NCBI RefSeq assembly: GCF_022637555.1
Contig: NZ_CP093342.1
Coordinates: 3,348,001-3,412,000, forward strand
DNA from: Microbacterium sp. H1-D42
GTDB lineage: Bacteria > Actinomycetota > Actinomycetes > Actinomycetales > Microbacteriaceae
Length of the DNA stretch: 64,000 nt
Direction: 5' to 3'
This document shows, piece after piece, positions 1-9,665 of this stretch. Each line of letters opens with the position of its first letter. Position 1 is the first letter of the stretch. The position numbers and the translations under genes were made by a program. The notes beneath the pieces are model-generated. The model was given only the letters and a program-made list of their open reading frames with translations. It had not been told where the DNA came from and searched no databases.

Positions 1-193
1 CTTCGGTGCGCTGGGGCTGCGTCGCGTGCATGCCGGCTGCTTCACGCCCAACGAGCCGTCCTGGCGCCTGATGGAGCGCCTCGGCATGCGCCGCGAGGAG
101 GACAGCCGCAAGACCGGTCTGCACCGCTCAGGCGAGTGGATGGACGGCCTGAACTACGCCCTGCTCGCCGAGGAATGGCCGACCGGGCGCTGA
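1..193 (+). CDS. GNAT family N-acetyltransferase, C-terminal part (truncated by window edge)
   Basis: Only the last 63 codons are inside the window, read from base 2 to the TGA at 191-193. The translation contains GLRRVHAGCFTPNEPSWRLM followed by ERLGMRREED, the usual C-terminal half of RimJ/RimL-type acetyltransferases: the N-P/E-PSWRLMERLGM segment is the acetyl-CoA-side helix that precedes the last beta strands. Such enzymes transfer acetyl from acetyl-CoA to an amine of a protein, antibiotic or small molecule; nothing here identifies the acceptor. It converges on copB with about 40 bases between the stop codons. The N-terminal half and start lie outside the window. Confidence 0.8.
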   Translation, partial: FGALGLRRVHAGCFTPNEPSWRLMERLGMRREEDSRKTGLHRSGEWMDGLNYALLAEEWPTGR

Positions 194-235
194 GGCTCTT
201 CCCCGCTCCGCTCCAGGTCGACTCGTTCGGCCGCC

Positions 236-2467
236 TCATCCCCGGATCAACGACTCCGGACGCAGGTCGAGGCGGCGCAATGCCTGCGCGTTGAGCGCGA
301 CGACGATGGTCGACAGGCTCATCAGCACAGCTCCCACCGACATCGGCAGCACGAACCCGATCGGCGCCAGAACGCCGGCCGCGAGCGGCACCGAGATCAG
401 GTTGTATCCGGCCGCCCACCACAGGTTCTGCTTCATCTTGCGGTAGCTCGCGTGCGACAGCTCGATCACCGAGATGACCGCCCGAGGGTCGTCGGATGCC
501 AGGATCACCCCGGCCGAGGCGATGGCCACGTCCGTGCCGGCGCCGATGGCGATGCCGACATCGGCCTGTGCGAGCGCCGGGGCATCGTTCACGCCGTCGC
601 CGACCATCGCGACCTTCTTGCCCTCTCGCTGGAGGGCCGCGACCTTTGCGGCCTTGTCCTCTGGACGCACGCCGGCGAACACGCGGTCGATGCCCAGATC
701 CTTCGCCACTGCGTTAGCTACGGCCTCGGCATCGCCGGTGATCATGACCACCTCGACACCGCGAGCGTGCAGCGCGTCGACGGCCTCGCGCGACTCGGCG
801 CGGATCTCGTCGGCGAGCTTCAGCCCGCCGATCACCTCGCCGTCGCGGACGACATGCAGGATGATTGCCCCTTCGGAGCGCCAGTGGTCAGCATCCGACA
901 CCTCTTCGGCACCGACCTCGGTGAGCATGTGCGGGCCGCCGACGCGGATCTCGTGGCCATCGACCGTGGCGGTCACGCCGACGGCGGGCGAAGAGCTGAA
1001 GCCGACAGCCGGAGCGATCGCGAGGTCGGATGCCGCCCGCATGATCGCCTTGGCCAGCGGATGCTCGCTGTCGGCCTCCGCGGCTGCCGCGAGCGCCAGC
1101 ACAGCATCCGCGTCCCAGCCCGCGACCGGCGCGATGCCGGTGACGGTGGGCTCGCCCTTGGTGAGGGTTCCGGTCTTGTCGAACAGCACCGCGTCGACCT
1201 GCCGCATGCTCTCCAGCGCGAGACGGTCCTTCACGAGCACGCCGGCGCGGGCAGCGCGCTCGGTCGCGATCGAGACGACCAGCGGGATCGCCAGACCCAG
1301 TGCGTGCGGGCACGCGATGACGAGCACGGTGATGGTGCGGATCACCGCGGCATCAGGATTGCCGACGATGCTCCACACGATCGCGGTGACCGCGGCGGCG
1401 CCGAGTGCGAACCAGAACAGCCAGGCGGCGGCTTTGTCGGCGAGGCGCTGCGCGTGCGAACTCGATGCCTGGGCGTCGGCGACGAGCTTGCGGATGCCCG
1501 CGATCGCCGTGTCATCGCCGATGGCATCGACCTGGATGCGGAGCCCGGAGTCTGTGGCGACGGTGCCGGCGGTGACCCGGTCGCCTGTGCCGCGGCCGAC
1601 CGTGCGGGACTCGCCGGTGAGCATGGATTCGTCCATGCTGGCGCGGCCGTCGACGATCACGCCATCGGCCGGAACGCTGCCGCCGGGGCGGACGATCACG
1701 ACATCGCCGACCTTGAGGTCTGCAGGGTTGACCGTGACGACTTCGTCGCCCTCGACGCGCTCGGCCTCATCGGGCAGGAGCGCTGCGAGCGAGTCGAGCG
1801 CAGAGGTGGTCTGGGCGAGCGAGCGCATCTCGATCCAGTGCCCGAGCAGCATGATCACGATCAGCAGCGCGAGCTCCCACCAGAACTCGAGTTCGTGGTG
1901 CAGCAGGCCGAGCGTCGCGCCCCAGGACGCGAAGAACGCCACCGTGATCGCGAGGGCGATCAGCAGCATCATTCCTGGCTTGCCGGCCTTGAGCTCCGAG
2001 ACGGCGCCGGTCAGGAACGGGCGCCCACCCCACACGTACATCACGGTGCCGAGCACCGGCGCGATCCACTTCGCCCCTGGGAAGTCGGGCACCTGATAGC
2101 CGATCAGCATGGCGAACATGCCGCTGAACGCGATCACGGGGATGGCGATCAGCAGGTTGATCCAGAACAGTCTGCGGAACTGGCCGACATGGTCGCCGTG
2201 ACCGCCGTGACCGCCGTGACCAGCGTGGTTCTCGTGGCCGCCATGCCCCGCGTGCTCGTCGTGACCCGAGTGCGGGTCGTGACCCTCATGAGTCGCGTGC
2301 GCGTCATGCACCTCGTGCGCCCCGTGCCCGGAGGACTTCTCGGCCTCGGGAGGAACCTCTCCGTGTGGATGTCCTCCCGAGTGGGAGTTCTCCTCCCGAA
2401 CCTGCGCTGCCGCGTGGCCCGCGTGCGCGTCGTGTCCGTGCTCGGCGTGGGGGTCGTGCGAGGTCAT
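236..2467 (-). CDS. copB: Copper-translocating P1B-type ATPase, CopB-like, with His-rich N terminus
   Basis: A 743-residue membrane ATPase that should export copper from the cytoplasm. The first ~95 residues are a histidine/glycine-rich metal-binding tail (repeated HAGHGG and HDAHAGH units) instead of a Cys-type HMA domain. The transmembrane metal site is a CPH motif (ACPHALGL near residue 387), which marks the CopB (P1B-3) subgroup rather than the CPC of CopA. Phosphorylation motif DKTGTLTKGE lies near 430 and the hinge [10 protein letters not shown] near 625. Start ATG at 2467 has GGAGG upstream with good spacing. It is last in the copper operon, 88 bases after copA, with its own CsoR-type palindrome in the gap. 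CPH enzymes have been described as Cu(II) or Cu(I) exporters; the oxidation state cannot be told from sequence. Confidence 0.93.
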   Translation of the reverse strand: MTSHDPHAEHGHDAHAGHAAAQVREENSHSGGHPHGEVPPEAEKSSGHGAHEVHDAHATHEGHDPHSGHDEHAGHGGHENHAGHGGHGGHGDHVGQFRRLFWINLLIAIPVIAFSGMFAMLIGYQVPDFPGAKWIAPVLGTVMYVWGGRPFLTGAVSELKAGKPGMMLLIALAITVAFFASWGATLGLLHHELEFWWELALLIVIMLLGHWIEMRSLAQTTSALDSLAALLPDEAERVEGDEVVTVNPADLKVGDVVIVRPGGSVPADGVIVDGRASMDESMLTGESRTVGRGTGDRVTAGTVATDSGLRIQVDAIGDDTAIAGIRKLVADAQASSSHAQRLADKAAAWLFWFALGAAAVTAIVWSIVGNPDAAVIRTITVLVIACPHALGLAIPLVVSIATERAARAGVLVKDRLALESMRQVDAVLFDKTGTLTKGEPTVTGIAPVAGWDADAVLALAAAAEADSEHPLAKAIMRAASDLAIAPAVGFSSSPAVGVTATVDGHEIRVGGPHMLTEVGAEEVSDADHWRSEGAIILHVVRDGEVIGGLKLADEIRAESREAVDALHARGVEVVMITGDAEAVANAVAKDLGIDRVFAGVRPEDKAAKVAALQREGKKVAMVGDGVNDAPALAQADVGIAIGAGTDVAIASAGVILASDDPRAVISVIELSHASYRKMKQNLWWAAGYNLISVPLAAGVLAPIGFVLPMSVGAVLMSLSTIVVALNAQALRRLDLRPESLIRG

Positions 2468-2515
2468 GGGTGCCTCCTCCGTCGTATCGATCGTTCTCTG
2501 GCATCCTCAACCTTA

Positions 2516-2532
2516 ATACCCCCCTGGGGTAT
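2516..2532. promoter_or_regulatory. CsoR-type copper operator upstream of copB
   Basis: Perfect 7-3-7 inverted repeat ATACCCCCCTGGGGTAT in the copA-copB gap. It matches the pattern of CsoR operators known from actinobacteria (TACCC...GGGTA arms). Its position 49 bases before the copB start suggests copB can also be derepressed by copper separately from the operon promoter. Confidence 0.75.
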
Positions 2533-2555
2533 TCCGCAACCCTTCGACGAGCTGG

Positions 2556-4901
2556 CTACTTGAAGCGGCGCAGCCGCAGACTGTTGCCCACCACGAAGAC
2601 GCTCGAGAATGCCATGGCGGCGCCGGCGAGCATCGGGTTCAGCAGCCCGAGGGCCGCCAGCGGGATCGCGGCCGTGTTGTACGCGAACGCCCAGAACAGG
2701 TTGCCCTTGATCGTTCCGAGGGTGCGGCGCGAGAGCCGGATGGCGTCGGATGCTGCGCGCAGGTCACCGCGGACGAGCGTGATGTCCGAGGCCTCGATGG
2801 CCACGTCCGTTCCCGTGCCCATGGCCATGCCGAGATCGGCCTGTGCGAGCGCCGGAGCGTCGTTCACGCCGTCGCCGACCATCGCCACGACCTTGCCCTC
2901 GCCCTGCAGCCGTGCGACCACGTCGACCTTCTCGGCCGGCAGCACCTCTGCGATCACCTGGTCGATGCCGACCTGCGCCGCGATGTGATCGGCGGCGGCG
3001 CGGTTGTCGCCGGTGAGCAGGATCGGCGTGAGTCCGAGCGCCTTCAGGGACGCCACGGCCTCGGCACTGGTCGGTTTGACCTCGTCGGCGACGACGATCA
3101 TGCCGCGGGCTTCGCCGTCCCAGGCCACGAGCACGACGGTCTGACCGGATGCCTCGGCAGCAGCCTTCGCAACGAGCAGAGCCTCCGACGGGTGGATCGC
3201 CCAGTCCGCGAGCAGCGAGACCCGACCGACCAGCATGGCGTGCCCCTCGACGACGCCGGTGACACCTCGGCCCTCGACGTTCTGGAACGACTCCACCGGC
3301 GGCAGGTCGGCCACCGCGGGCGCCGGGAACCCCAGACCATCCGCATCCTGATCGGCGTGTTCAGCCCTGGCACTCCGACCCGGGGCCGTCTGGTCTGTGA
3401 TTTCCAACGTGGCCGATGTACCTGCGGGCGCGAGAGCTGCGGCCTTGGCGATGGCGCGCGCGATGGGGTGCTCACTGGCATCCTCGATCGCGCCGGCCAG
3501 GCGCAGCAGCTCGCCAGCATCCACCCCCGTCTCCGGCACGACCTCGACGACGCTCATGCGCCCCTCGGTGACCGTGCCGGTCTTGTCGAGCACGATGGTG
3601 TCGACCCGGCGGGTGGACTCCAGGATCTCGGGTCCCTTGATCAGGATGCCCATCTGCGCGCCGCGACCGGTGCCGACCAGCAGGGCCGTCGGGGTCGCAA
3701 GACCCAGTGCACACGGGCAGGCGATGATGAGCACTGCGACGGCGGCGGTGAAGGCGGCGGATGCCGGGAAGCCGGCCCCCAGCCACGCACCGAGCGTCGC
3801 TACGGCGATGACGATCACGATCGGCACGAAGATGCTGGACACCTTGTCGGCCAGGCGCTGCACCTCGGCCTTGCCGGTCTGCGCCTGCTCGACGAGCTTC
3901 GCCATCTGGGCGAGCTGCGTGTCGGCGCCCACGCGGGTGGCGCGCACGATGAGCCTGCCGCCGGCGTTGACCGTGGCGCCGGTGACGGCATCACCCGCGC
4001 CGACCTCGACCGGCACCGATTCCCCGGTGATCATCGACTCATCAATGGCCGACGAGCCGGAGACGACCACACCGTCGGTCGCGATCTTCTCGCCCGGCCG
4101 CACGATGAACTCGTCGCCGACGCGCAGATCCGCGGTCGGGATGAGCACCTCGGCGCCGCCGCGCAGAACCGCGACCTCCTTCGCGCCGAGTTCGAGCAGG
4201 GCGCGCAGCGCCGCTCCGGCGGTGCGCTTGGCGCGCTTCTCGAAGTACCGGCCGGCGAGGATGAACATCGTGACGCCGGCGGCGACCTCGAGGTAGATGT
4301 TGGCCGCACCATCGGAGGGGGCGATCGAGAACGTGAAGCCGTGCGTCATGCCCACCTCCCCCGCGGTGCCGAAGAACAGCGCATACAGCGACCACAGGTA
4401 CGCCGCGGTCGTGCCGAGGCTGACAAGGGTGTCCATGGTGGCCGCACCGTGGCGCAGGTTCACCCATGCCGCCCGATGGAACGGCCAGGCCGCCCACACG
4501 ATCACCGGCGACGCGAGCACGAGCGACAGCCACTGCCAGTACGGGAACTGCAGGGCAGGGACCATCGCCATCAGGATCACCGGCACCGACAGCGCGATCG
4601 ACCCGATCAGCCGGTGACGCAGCGAGCGCAGCTCGGGGTCTTCCTCATCGGCATCCGAGTCGGCGGCCGCATCCGGCGCCTTGGGCAGCTTCGCGGTGTA
4701 TCCGGCGTTCTCGACCTCGGTGATCAGCAGTGCTGCGTCGAGGTCGCCGTCGACGGTCACCTGCGCCTTCTCGGTGGCGTAGTTGACCGTGGCCGTGACG
4801 CCGTCGAGCTTGTTCAGCTTCTTCTCGATGCGCATGGCGCACGAGGCACAGGTCATTCCGCCGATCTCGAGATCGATGCTGGACTGCGCTGCGGTGGTCA
4901 T
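2556..4901 (-). CDS. copA: Cu(I)-exporting P-type ATPase CopA
   Basis: A 781-residue P1B-1 ATPase exporting Cu(I). Domains in order: one N-terminal HMA domain ([18 protein letters not shown], residues ~14-32, with the CxxC copper ligands), six to eight membrane helices, actuator loop ([10 protein letters not shown]), the CPC metal site ([11 protein letters not shown] near 395), phosphorylation motif DKTGTVTEG near 438 and [10 protein letters not shown] near 700. Start ATG at 4901 is preceded by AGGAG. It follows the YtkA-like gene by 57 bases and precedes copB, so copper would be taken from CopZ in the cytoplasm and pumped out. Length and motif order are normal for the family. Confidence 0.96.
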   Translation of the reverse strand: MTTAAQSSIDLEIGGMTCASCAMRIEKKLNKLDGVTATVNYATEKAQVTVDGDLDAALLITEVENAGYTAKLPKAPDAAADSDADEEDPELRSLRHRLIGSIALSVPVILMAMVPALQFPYWQWLSLVLASPVIVWAAWPFHRAAWVNLRHGAATMDTLVSLGTTAAYLWSLYALFFGTAGEVGMTHGFTFSIAPSDGAANIYLEVAAGVTMFILAGRYFEKRAKRTAGAALRALLELGAKEVAVLRGGAEVLIPTADLRVGDEFIVRPGEKIATDGVVVSGSSAIDESMITGESVPVEVGAGDAVTGATVNAGGRLIVRATRVGADTQLAQMAKLVEQAQTGKAEVQRLADKVSSIFVPIVIVIAVATLGAWLGAGFPASAAFTAAVAVLIIACPCALGLATPTALLVGTGRGAQMGILIKGPEILESTRRVDTIVLDKTGTVTEGRMSVVEVVPETGVDAGELLRLAGAIEDASEHPIARAIAKAAALAPAGTSATLEITDQTAPGRSARAEHADQDADGLGFPAPAVADLPPVESFQNVEGRGVTGVVEGHAMLVGRVSLLADWAIHPSEALLVAKAAAEASGQTVVLVAWDGEARGMIVVADEVKPTSAEAVASLKALGLTPILLTGDNRAAADHIAAQVGIDQVIAEVLPAEKVDVVARLQGEGKVVAMVGDGVNDAPALAQADLGMAMGTGTDVAIEASDITLVRGDLRAASDAIRLSRRTLGTIKGNLFWAFAYNTAAIPLAALGLLNPMLAGAAMAFSSVFVVGNSLRLRRFK

Positions 4902-4957
4902 GATGCTCCTGAGTCGAGTATGCGGGTTCGGGTTCGGGGTCAGTGCTGAGTTCTGCG

Positions 4958-5914
4958 TCAGTGCTGGTGGTCGTCGGATGCCGGGGCATCCGACTCGCCT
5001 GCCGCGCCGACCGTGTCGACGACGAACGGCACGGAGTGCACGGTGTCATCCACCTGGAAGTCGAAGTACAGCAGGTAGCGCCCCGGCGTGGGGACGGATG
5101 CCGCGAAGCGGACGTCCGGACCGGACAGGTCACCGGCCGCGGGCGTCGTGCCCTCGGGGTGCACATGCGCATAGCCGAGGTCACCCTGACGCAGCGCGAC
5201 GAGATGCCCGAATGCACCGAGGTACGGTTCGAGATCGGTGACAGCTGCACCATCCTTGGTCACCGAGACGGTGAGATCGGATGCTGTGCCGGCGACGAGG
5301 TCTCCGGTGAGGTGCACGTCGTACCCGGCGACCTGCGCATGCGCGGTGGGCTGCGGGTCGACCGGGGCGAAGGCTCCTGCGACGTCGACGGTGCGGGTGA
5401 GGGTGACCCCGTCTGATCCGGATGCTGCGAAGTCGGCGAACAGGCGGTAGCTGCCGCCCTGATCCCAGGACCAGTCGATCGACCAGACGCCCTCGGCGTC
5501 GCGCTCGGGGTGCACGTGGCGGAACTGTGTTCCGTCGGTGCGCACCACGATCATGTGCAGCTCCTTGTCGTGCTCGACGTCGTACTCGGTGACGGCGTCG
5601 CCGTCGGCATCGAGGATGCGGAAGCTGAGCGGGCCCTGCTCACCTGTCACGCCTGGGGCGTGGACGGTGGCGAGCCGAAAGCCGCCCTCGGCGAGTGAGA
5701 GGCCGCCGAGGTGGCCGGCCTGCGACGCGTCAGCGTCGGTGGCCGGCGAAGAGGAATCGTGCGCATTGTGGTCCTGCATGGTGCTCTCCCTGTCGGAGGT
5801 GTTCCATCCGGTGGCGATGCCCTCGGGCGCGATGGCGCCCGCTGCGGCTGCGGCAACTCCGAACACCGCCACCAGCCCCGCGGCGAAGAGCCCGAGACGT
5901 GCCGCGGCGTTCAT
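4958..5914 (-). CDS. Secreted or membrane-anchored YtkA/FixH-like protein of the copper operon
   Basis: A 318-residue protein with an N-terminal signal or anchor helix (residues ~5-28, [13 protein letters not shown]) and an extracytoplasmic region made of two beta-rich repeats. Each repeat resembles YtkA-like immunoglobulin folds and contains histidine pairs (FRHVHPE near residue 150, YAHVHPEG near 250) plus a His-ending tail (DDHQH). The overlapping ATGA with copZ shows translational coupling. Homologues are common beside copA in actinobacteria and are usually annotated hypothetical. Location and histidines suggest copper binding outside the membrane, but this is inference; no enzymatic motif is visible. 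Confidence 0.7.
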   Translation of the reverse strand: MNAAARLGLFAAGLVAVFGVAAAAAGAIAPEGIATGWNTSDRESTMQDHNAHDSSSPATDADASQAGHLGGLSLAEGGFRLATVHAPGVTGEQGPLSFRILDADGDAVTEYDVEHDKELHMIVVRTDGTQFRHVHPERDAEGVWSIDWSWDQGGSYRLFADFAASGSDGVTLTRTVDVAGAFAPVDPQPTAHAQVAGYDVHLTGDLVAGTASDLTVSVTKDGAAVTDLEPYLGAFGHLVALRQGDLGYAHVHPEGTTPAAGDLSGPDVRFAASVPTPGRYLLYFDFQVDDTVHSVPFVVDTVGAAGESDAPASDDHQH

Positions 5915-6123
5915 CAGGCCGACACTGCCTGGTAGCCGGCCTCATCGACGGCGGCGATGACGGCCGAGGTGTCGACGGGGACGTCTGAGGTGACGAGAAG
6001 GCGGCCGGTCTGGTGGCTGACGTCGACACTGTCGACACCGGCGATCTTGGTGACCTCTTCGCGCACGGACATCTCGCAGTGGCCGCAGGTCATGCCGGTG
6101 ACCTGGAACTCGGTGGTGGTCAT
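5914..6123 (-). CDS. copZ: Copper chaperone CopZ (HMA domain protein)
   Basis: A 69-residue single HMA domain. The metal site is GMTCGHCEMSVREEV (residues ~10-24), with the CxxC pair that carries Cu(I) to CopA. The start at 6123 has a strong GAAGGAG ribosome site. First gene of the copper operon; its stop overlaps the next start (ATGA). Two CsoR-type palindromes lie directly upstream, so it should be copper-induced. Confidence 0.95.
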   Translation of the reverse strand: MTTTEFQVTGMTCGHCEMSVREEVTKIAGVDSVDVSHQTGRLLVTSDVPVDTSAVIAAVDEAGYQAVSA

Positions 6124-6141
6124 GTTCTCTCCTTCGAATGG

Positions 6142-6158
6142 GTACCCCCTGGGGGTAC
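6142..6158. promoter_or_regulatory. CsoR-type operator 1 of the copper operon
   Basis: Perfect palindrome GTACCCCCTGGGGGTAC 19 bases before the copZ start, in the region expected for the promoter or leader. Same arm sequence as the sites at 2516 and 6179. Confidence 0.8.
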
Positions 6159-6178
6159 GTTCTTCAGAGTACTACAAC

Positions 6179-6195
6179 ATACCCCCCTAGGGTAT
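6179..6195. promoter_or_regulatory. CsoR-type operator 2 of the copper operon
   Basis: ATACCCCCCTAGGGTAT, a perfect 6-5-6 inverted repeat, centred 37 bases upstream of operator 1. The two sites bracket the likely copZ promoter. It also lies just downstream of the LAL regulator stop. Confidence 0.78.
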
Positions 6196-6214
6196 TCCTA
6201 TTCGGCCGGAGAAA

Positions 6215-9169
6215 TCAGACCAGCACGGCTCGATACCGCGCAGCGGCCTCATTTCGAGTGGCGACACCGAGCTTGCGCAGCACAGCGGAGACATGGACGC
6301 TGACGGTTTTCACGCTGATGAACAGTCGCTCACCGATCTGCCGGTTGCTCAGCCCTTCGGCCATCAGCGCGAACACCTGAGTCTCGCGCGCCGTCAGCGC
6401 AGCGAATCCCTCGGTGGCGTGCTCAGCGGGACCCTGATCCGACAGGCCCCCGGCGTCGATGAGGCCCGCGACCGAGCGCTGCAGACCCGCGTGCTCGTAT
6501 TCGTCGGCCAGCCCGGCCGACTCTGCCAGGCGCGCGGACGCCTCAGCGCGCCCGGCGCGGTCACCGCCCACCATCAGCGTGCGGGCGAGCTCCTGGCGCA
6601 GGATCACCCGGAACAGCACGGGCATGTCGTCCTGATCAGCGACGGCGATACCGGCCCGAAGGGCACTGAGAGTCGCATCGAGCAGCCCGTCGAGCAGCGC
6701 CGTCCACCCCTCGGGGCGAAGGTCTGACGGCATGTCCCGCCACGCTGCCCGCACCCGGTCCCCCAGCGCGTCAGCATCCGACTCCCGGCCCTGCGCCCGC
6801 AGCATGGCGACCACCCAGCCGCCGTCGAGCAGCAGCCGCGCCTGCTGCCCGAGGCCGGGCCCGGTGTCGTCGAGCATCTGTGTCAGCACCGCCGACGCGG
6901 CCGACGCCTCGCCACGGCTCAGGCTCAACACGATCTCGGTGCGCCACAGCGAATACCGCACCTGCCGCTCGGCCTCGGCGATCTGATGCATGCGAGGGCG
7001 CCATTCGTCCAAGAGTGCTTGAGCCTCATCGATGCGCCCGCGCCAGGCGAGCGCGCGCACGCGCGTGGCCGTCGTGTACGCGCGGAAAACACGATGCGTG
7101 CGGAAGGTCAGGTCCTTGGCGAGCAGCTGTTCGACACGCGAGATCTCGCCCAGCTCCAGCAGCGGTTCGGAGCGGTTCTGCGTGAGCACGGATCCACTGG
7201 TGCGCTCGATGCCGAGGCGCCGAGCATCATCGAGCCCGCCCTCGGCCAGCCGCACGGCCTCACGATAGCGGCCGAGGTTGTAGAGCGTGTCCGAGAAGTT
7301 GACCCGGTACTTCAGCTGGGCCTCCATGTTCGCCGCGTGCGACCACGCGATGCGAAAATCGGCAAGCCCCGCGTCGACTTCACCCAGGTGCACGCGACTG
7401 TTGCCCAGGACGTTCGCCGCGACCGACATCTGCGCATCGTCGCCCGCCAGCTCTGCCACCGTGAACGCCTCTTCGGCGATGCGGATCGCGTCGTCGAGCC
7501 GCCCGCCGATCATGTAGCGCGCGGCCAGCAGCGTGAGCAGCACGGCATGCAGGTGCGGCTCGTCGACATCGCTGGCGTCGTACTCGGCGAGCGCCTGCTG
7601 GAACGTCTCGATCTGCTGCGGCTTGCCCAGACTGGTCAGGTACATCCCGCGGTCGCGCAGCAGCCGCACCAGCACGCGCGGCTCGACGGTTGTCCGGTCG
7701 ACCTCCTCGAGCGCCATGTTCACGACCATCAGCGCCCGCTCGCCGTCGCCAGCGTTGCGCAGGATCGACCCGAGCCTCGCCAGCAGCGCGACGTGGTCGG
7801 TGCCGGTCACAGCCTCGGCGTCTGGAACCTGATCCCACAGCTCGAGGGCGAGCTCGCCGTAGCGCGCCGCCGTCGAGAATGCGAAGCTGCGCCGCGAGCG
7901 GTCCAGCGCGCCGATCGCCGCGACCAGCGCTCGTCGCGGGTCGTGCGCCTGGTGCCAGTGGTACGCGAGCGCCGACTCCTGGCATCCGACGCCCTGCGCT
8001 GCGCGCTCTTCGAGCGCCTCGGCATAGGCGCGATGCAGCCGGGCACGCTCGCCGGGCAGCAGGTCGTCGTGCACGGCCTCGCGCAGCAGCGCGTGGCGGA
8101 AGCCGTAGGAGTCATCGGCTCGGACCGCCAGGATGGCCACGTTCGCCGCTTCTCGGATGCCATCGTCGAGCCGATCATCGGGCAGATCGGCGAGCCGGGC
8201 GAGGAGGTCGTGATCGATGGGCGCGTCGGATCCTGATGCTGTGCGCACCACGCGCTGCGCATCGGCGCTGAGTGCGTCGTAGCGGGCGAGCAGCACTTCG
8301 CGCAGCGTCTCGGGGATCGGGCCGAGCGCGTTGCACGAGAGTTCCTCGACGAAGAACGGCACGCCCTCGGCGCGCTCCTGCACACGCTCGAAGACCGCAT
8401 CGTCGACCGGACCACTGAGGGCTTCGATGAGCGCCCGCACCTCGATGTCGTCGAGCCGCTGCAGGGTGACTCGCTCCATCAGTCGCGCCCGCTCGGTCTC
8501 GACGAGGAAGGAGCGCACCGCGGCTCCGCGCCGGACCTCGTCGACGCGGCAGGTGATGACGAAGAGGATGCGAGAGCCGTCGAGCGCCCGCAGCAGGAAT
8601 GAGAGCATCGCGAGCGTTGCGTCGTCGGCCCAGTGCAGATCCTCGATGAGAACGACGACCGGACGGACGGATGCCGCCGCTTCGAGCAGCGTGACGATCG
8701 CCTCGCGCAGCGCCTCAGGAGAATGCACCGCTGGATCCTCGACGGATCCGGTGACGTCCCGCCCGGACAGCGGGCGCAACTCGGGCAGCAGCAGGCGGAG
8801 GGCTTCGCGCGCAGGACCCGCAGCGGATGCCGTCGGATCCCCCATGGCTTCGAGCACGCCGCGCAGAACCGCCGGCAGCGGCGCATACGGCGAGGGCGCG
8901 AACCCGTAGTCGAGGCACCAGCCGGTGAAGACATCGGCCGTTGCACTCGCCCGCTCGCGGAATTCGCGCAGCAGTCGGCTCTTGCCGATGCCGGCCTCGC
9001 CGGCGACCAGAACGGCGCCCGCCTCGCCGGCACCGGCGCGCAGCAGTGCCGCGTCGAGCCGATCCGACTCGACGTCGCGTCCCACCATGTCAGCGGTCGG
9101 TGCAATGACGGACATGAATTCATCGTGCCACTGACCACCGACACTGCGGGTCGAATGCGATCCGATCAC
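6215..9169 (-). CDS. Large ATP-binding LuxR (LAL) family transcriptional regulator
   Basis: A 984-residue STAND-type regulator. An N-terminal AAA/NACHT-like ATPase has Walker A GEAGIGKS (near residue 60) and Walker B VVVLIEDLHWADD (near 175). The middle 450 residues are helical, TPR/MalT-like. The C terminus is a LuxR helix-turn-helix (LTARETQVFALMAEGLSNRQ to the end). I chose the GTG at 9169 because GGAGG precedes it and because GTG overlaps the TGA of the upstream small gene (GTGA), a coupled arrangement; a later ATG at 9115 lacks a ribosome site. The target and inducer are not evident. Neighbouring genes (protease, copper operon) do not prove a regulon. Confidence 0.9.
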   Translation of the reverse strand: MIGSHSTRSVGGQWHDEFMSVIAPTADMVGRDVESDRLDAALLRAGAGEAGAVLVAGEAGIGKSRLLREFRERASATADVFTGWCLDYGFAPSPYAPLPAVLRGVLEAMGDPTASAAGPAREALRLLLPELRPLSGRDVTGSVEDPAVHSPEALREAIVTLLEAAASVRPVVVLIEDLHWADDATLAMLSFLLRALDGSRILFVITCRVDEVRRGAAVRSFLVETERARLMERVTLQRLDDIEVRALIEALSGPVDDAVFERVQERAEGVPFFVEELSCNALGPIPETLREVLLARYDALSADAQRVVRTASGSDAPIDHDLLARLADLPDDRLDDGIREAANVAILAVRADDSYGFRHALLREAVHDDLLPGERARLHRAYAEALEERAAQGVGCQESALAYHWHQAHDPRRALVAAIGALDRSRRSFAFSTAARYGELALELWDQVPDAEAVTGTDHVALLARLGSILRNAGDGERALMVVNMALEEVDRTTVEPRVLVRLLRDRGMYLTSLGKPQQIETFQQALAEYDASDVDEPHLHAVLLTLLAARYMIGGRLDDAIRIAEEAFTVAELAGDDAQMSVAANVLGNSRVHLGEVDAGLADFRIAWSHAANMEAQLKYRVNFSDTLYNLGRYREAVRLAEGGLDDARRLGIERTSGSVLTQNRSEPLLELGEISRVEQLLAKDLTFRTHRVFRAYTTATRVRALAWRGRIDEAQALLDEWRPRMHQIAEAERQVRYSLWRTEIVLSLSRGEASAASAVLTQMLDDTGPGLGQQARLLLDGGWVVAMLRAQGRESDADALGDRVRAAWRDMPSDLRPEGWTALLDGLLDATLSALRAGIAVADQDDMPVLFRVILRQELARTLMVGGDRAGRAEASARLAESAGLADEYEHAGLQRSVAGLIDAGGLSDQGPAEHATEGFAALTARETQVFALMAEGLSNRQIGERLFISVKTVSVHVSAVLRKLGVATRNEAAARYRAVLV

Positions 9170-9429
9170 GCGACCTCCGACGCGACCCGACCGCTGACCG
9201 CCGCGCAGGCGGCCCGCTCGCCTCGTGCATCCACGGCAGCCGCCGGATCGACCGCCGGAGCGCGGAGCGCCACGGGGTGGCTGCGATGCAGCATCCGATC
9301 CATCCAGCTCCGACGGGCGACGAGACGTTCAGGGTGCTCCTTCGCGATGCGCGCCCGCTCAAGGCGCTGCTCCTGACGCTCGAGGTCGATCTGGCCGACT
9401 CGGTGGATGAGGCAGGGGTGCTCGTACAT
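9166..9429 (-). CDS. Small uncharacterised protein coupled to the LAL regulator
   Basis: An 87-residue ORF starting MYEHPCLIHRVGQIDLERQE. Start ATG at 9429 has AAGGAGAG upstream, and its stop overlaps the LAL regulator GTG start. The first ~40 residues (charged, Glu/Arg-rich, helical) look like the short MYEHP-type proteins often annotated hypothetical in Microbacteriaceae; the Ala/Arg-rich tail may be less constrained. No known domain. The coupling suggests co-expression with the regulator and perhaps a role as a partner, which is speculation. Confidence 0.6.
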   Translation of the reverse strand: MYEHPCLIHRVGQIDLERQEQRLERARIAKEHPERLVARRSWMDRMLHRSHPVALRAPAVDPAAAVDARGERAACAAVSGRVASEVA

Positions 9430-9662
9430 GGATCTCTCCTTCTGACAGCATCCACATTCCTCGCTGAGGCGGCACCGGGGCATCCGACAGGTTCCCTATC
9501 TTCGAAGCACCGCACCTCAGGAATCAGACGAAAGTTCTCAAGAACCTCTCCGAAAGTAGCTACCGCCACGCCGTCACCGTCCGGTATTCCAGTAGTCGTG
9601 CGTCTGATCGGCGCACACCATCGCGCCGTTGCGACACCCTCGCGCGGCGCGCGAAGGGAGAA
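9430..9662. other. Divergent intergenic region between the LAL operon and the M6 protease
   Basis: 233 bases carrying the promoters of both directions. The only clear signal is a small inverted repeat GTTCTCAAGAAC (9534-9545), a possible operator. No convincing -10/-35 pair or further ORF was seen. Confidence 0.4.
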
Positions 9663-9665
9663 GTG

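Noticed and set aside
452..2563. 703-codon plus-strand ORF opposite copB
   Set aside because: It is antisense to a full-length ATPase with all motifs; its residues are an Arg/Asp/His-rich mix with no domain, typical of shadow frames in high-GC DNA.
4921..4945. GGGTTCGGGTTCGGGG microrepeat before copA
   Set aside because: Only two units; too short to call a repeat element or a regulatory site.
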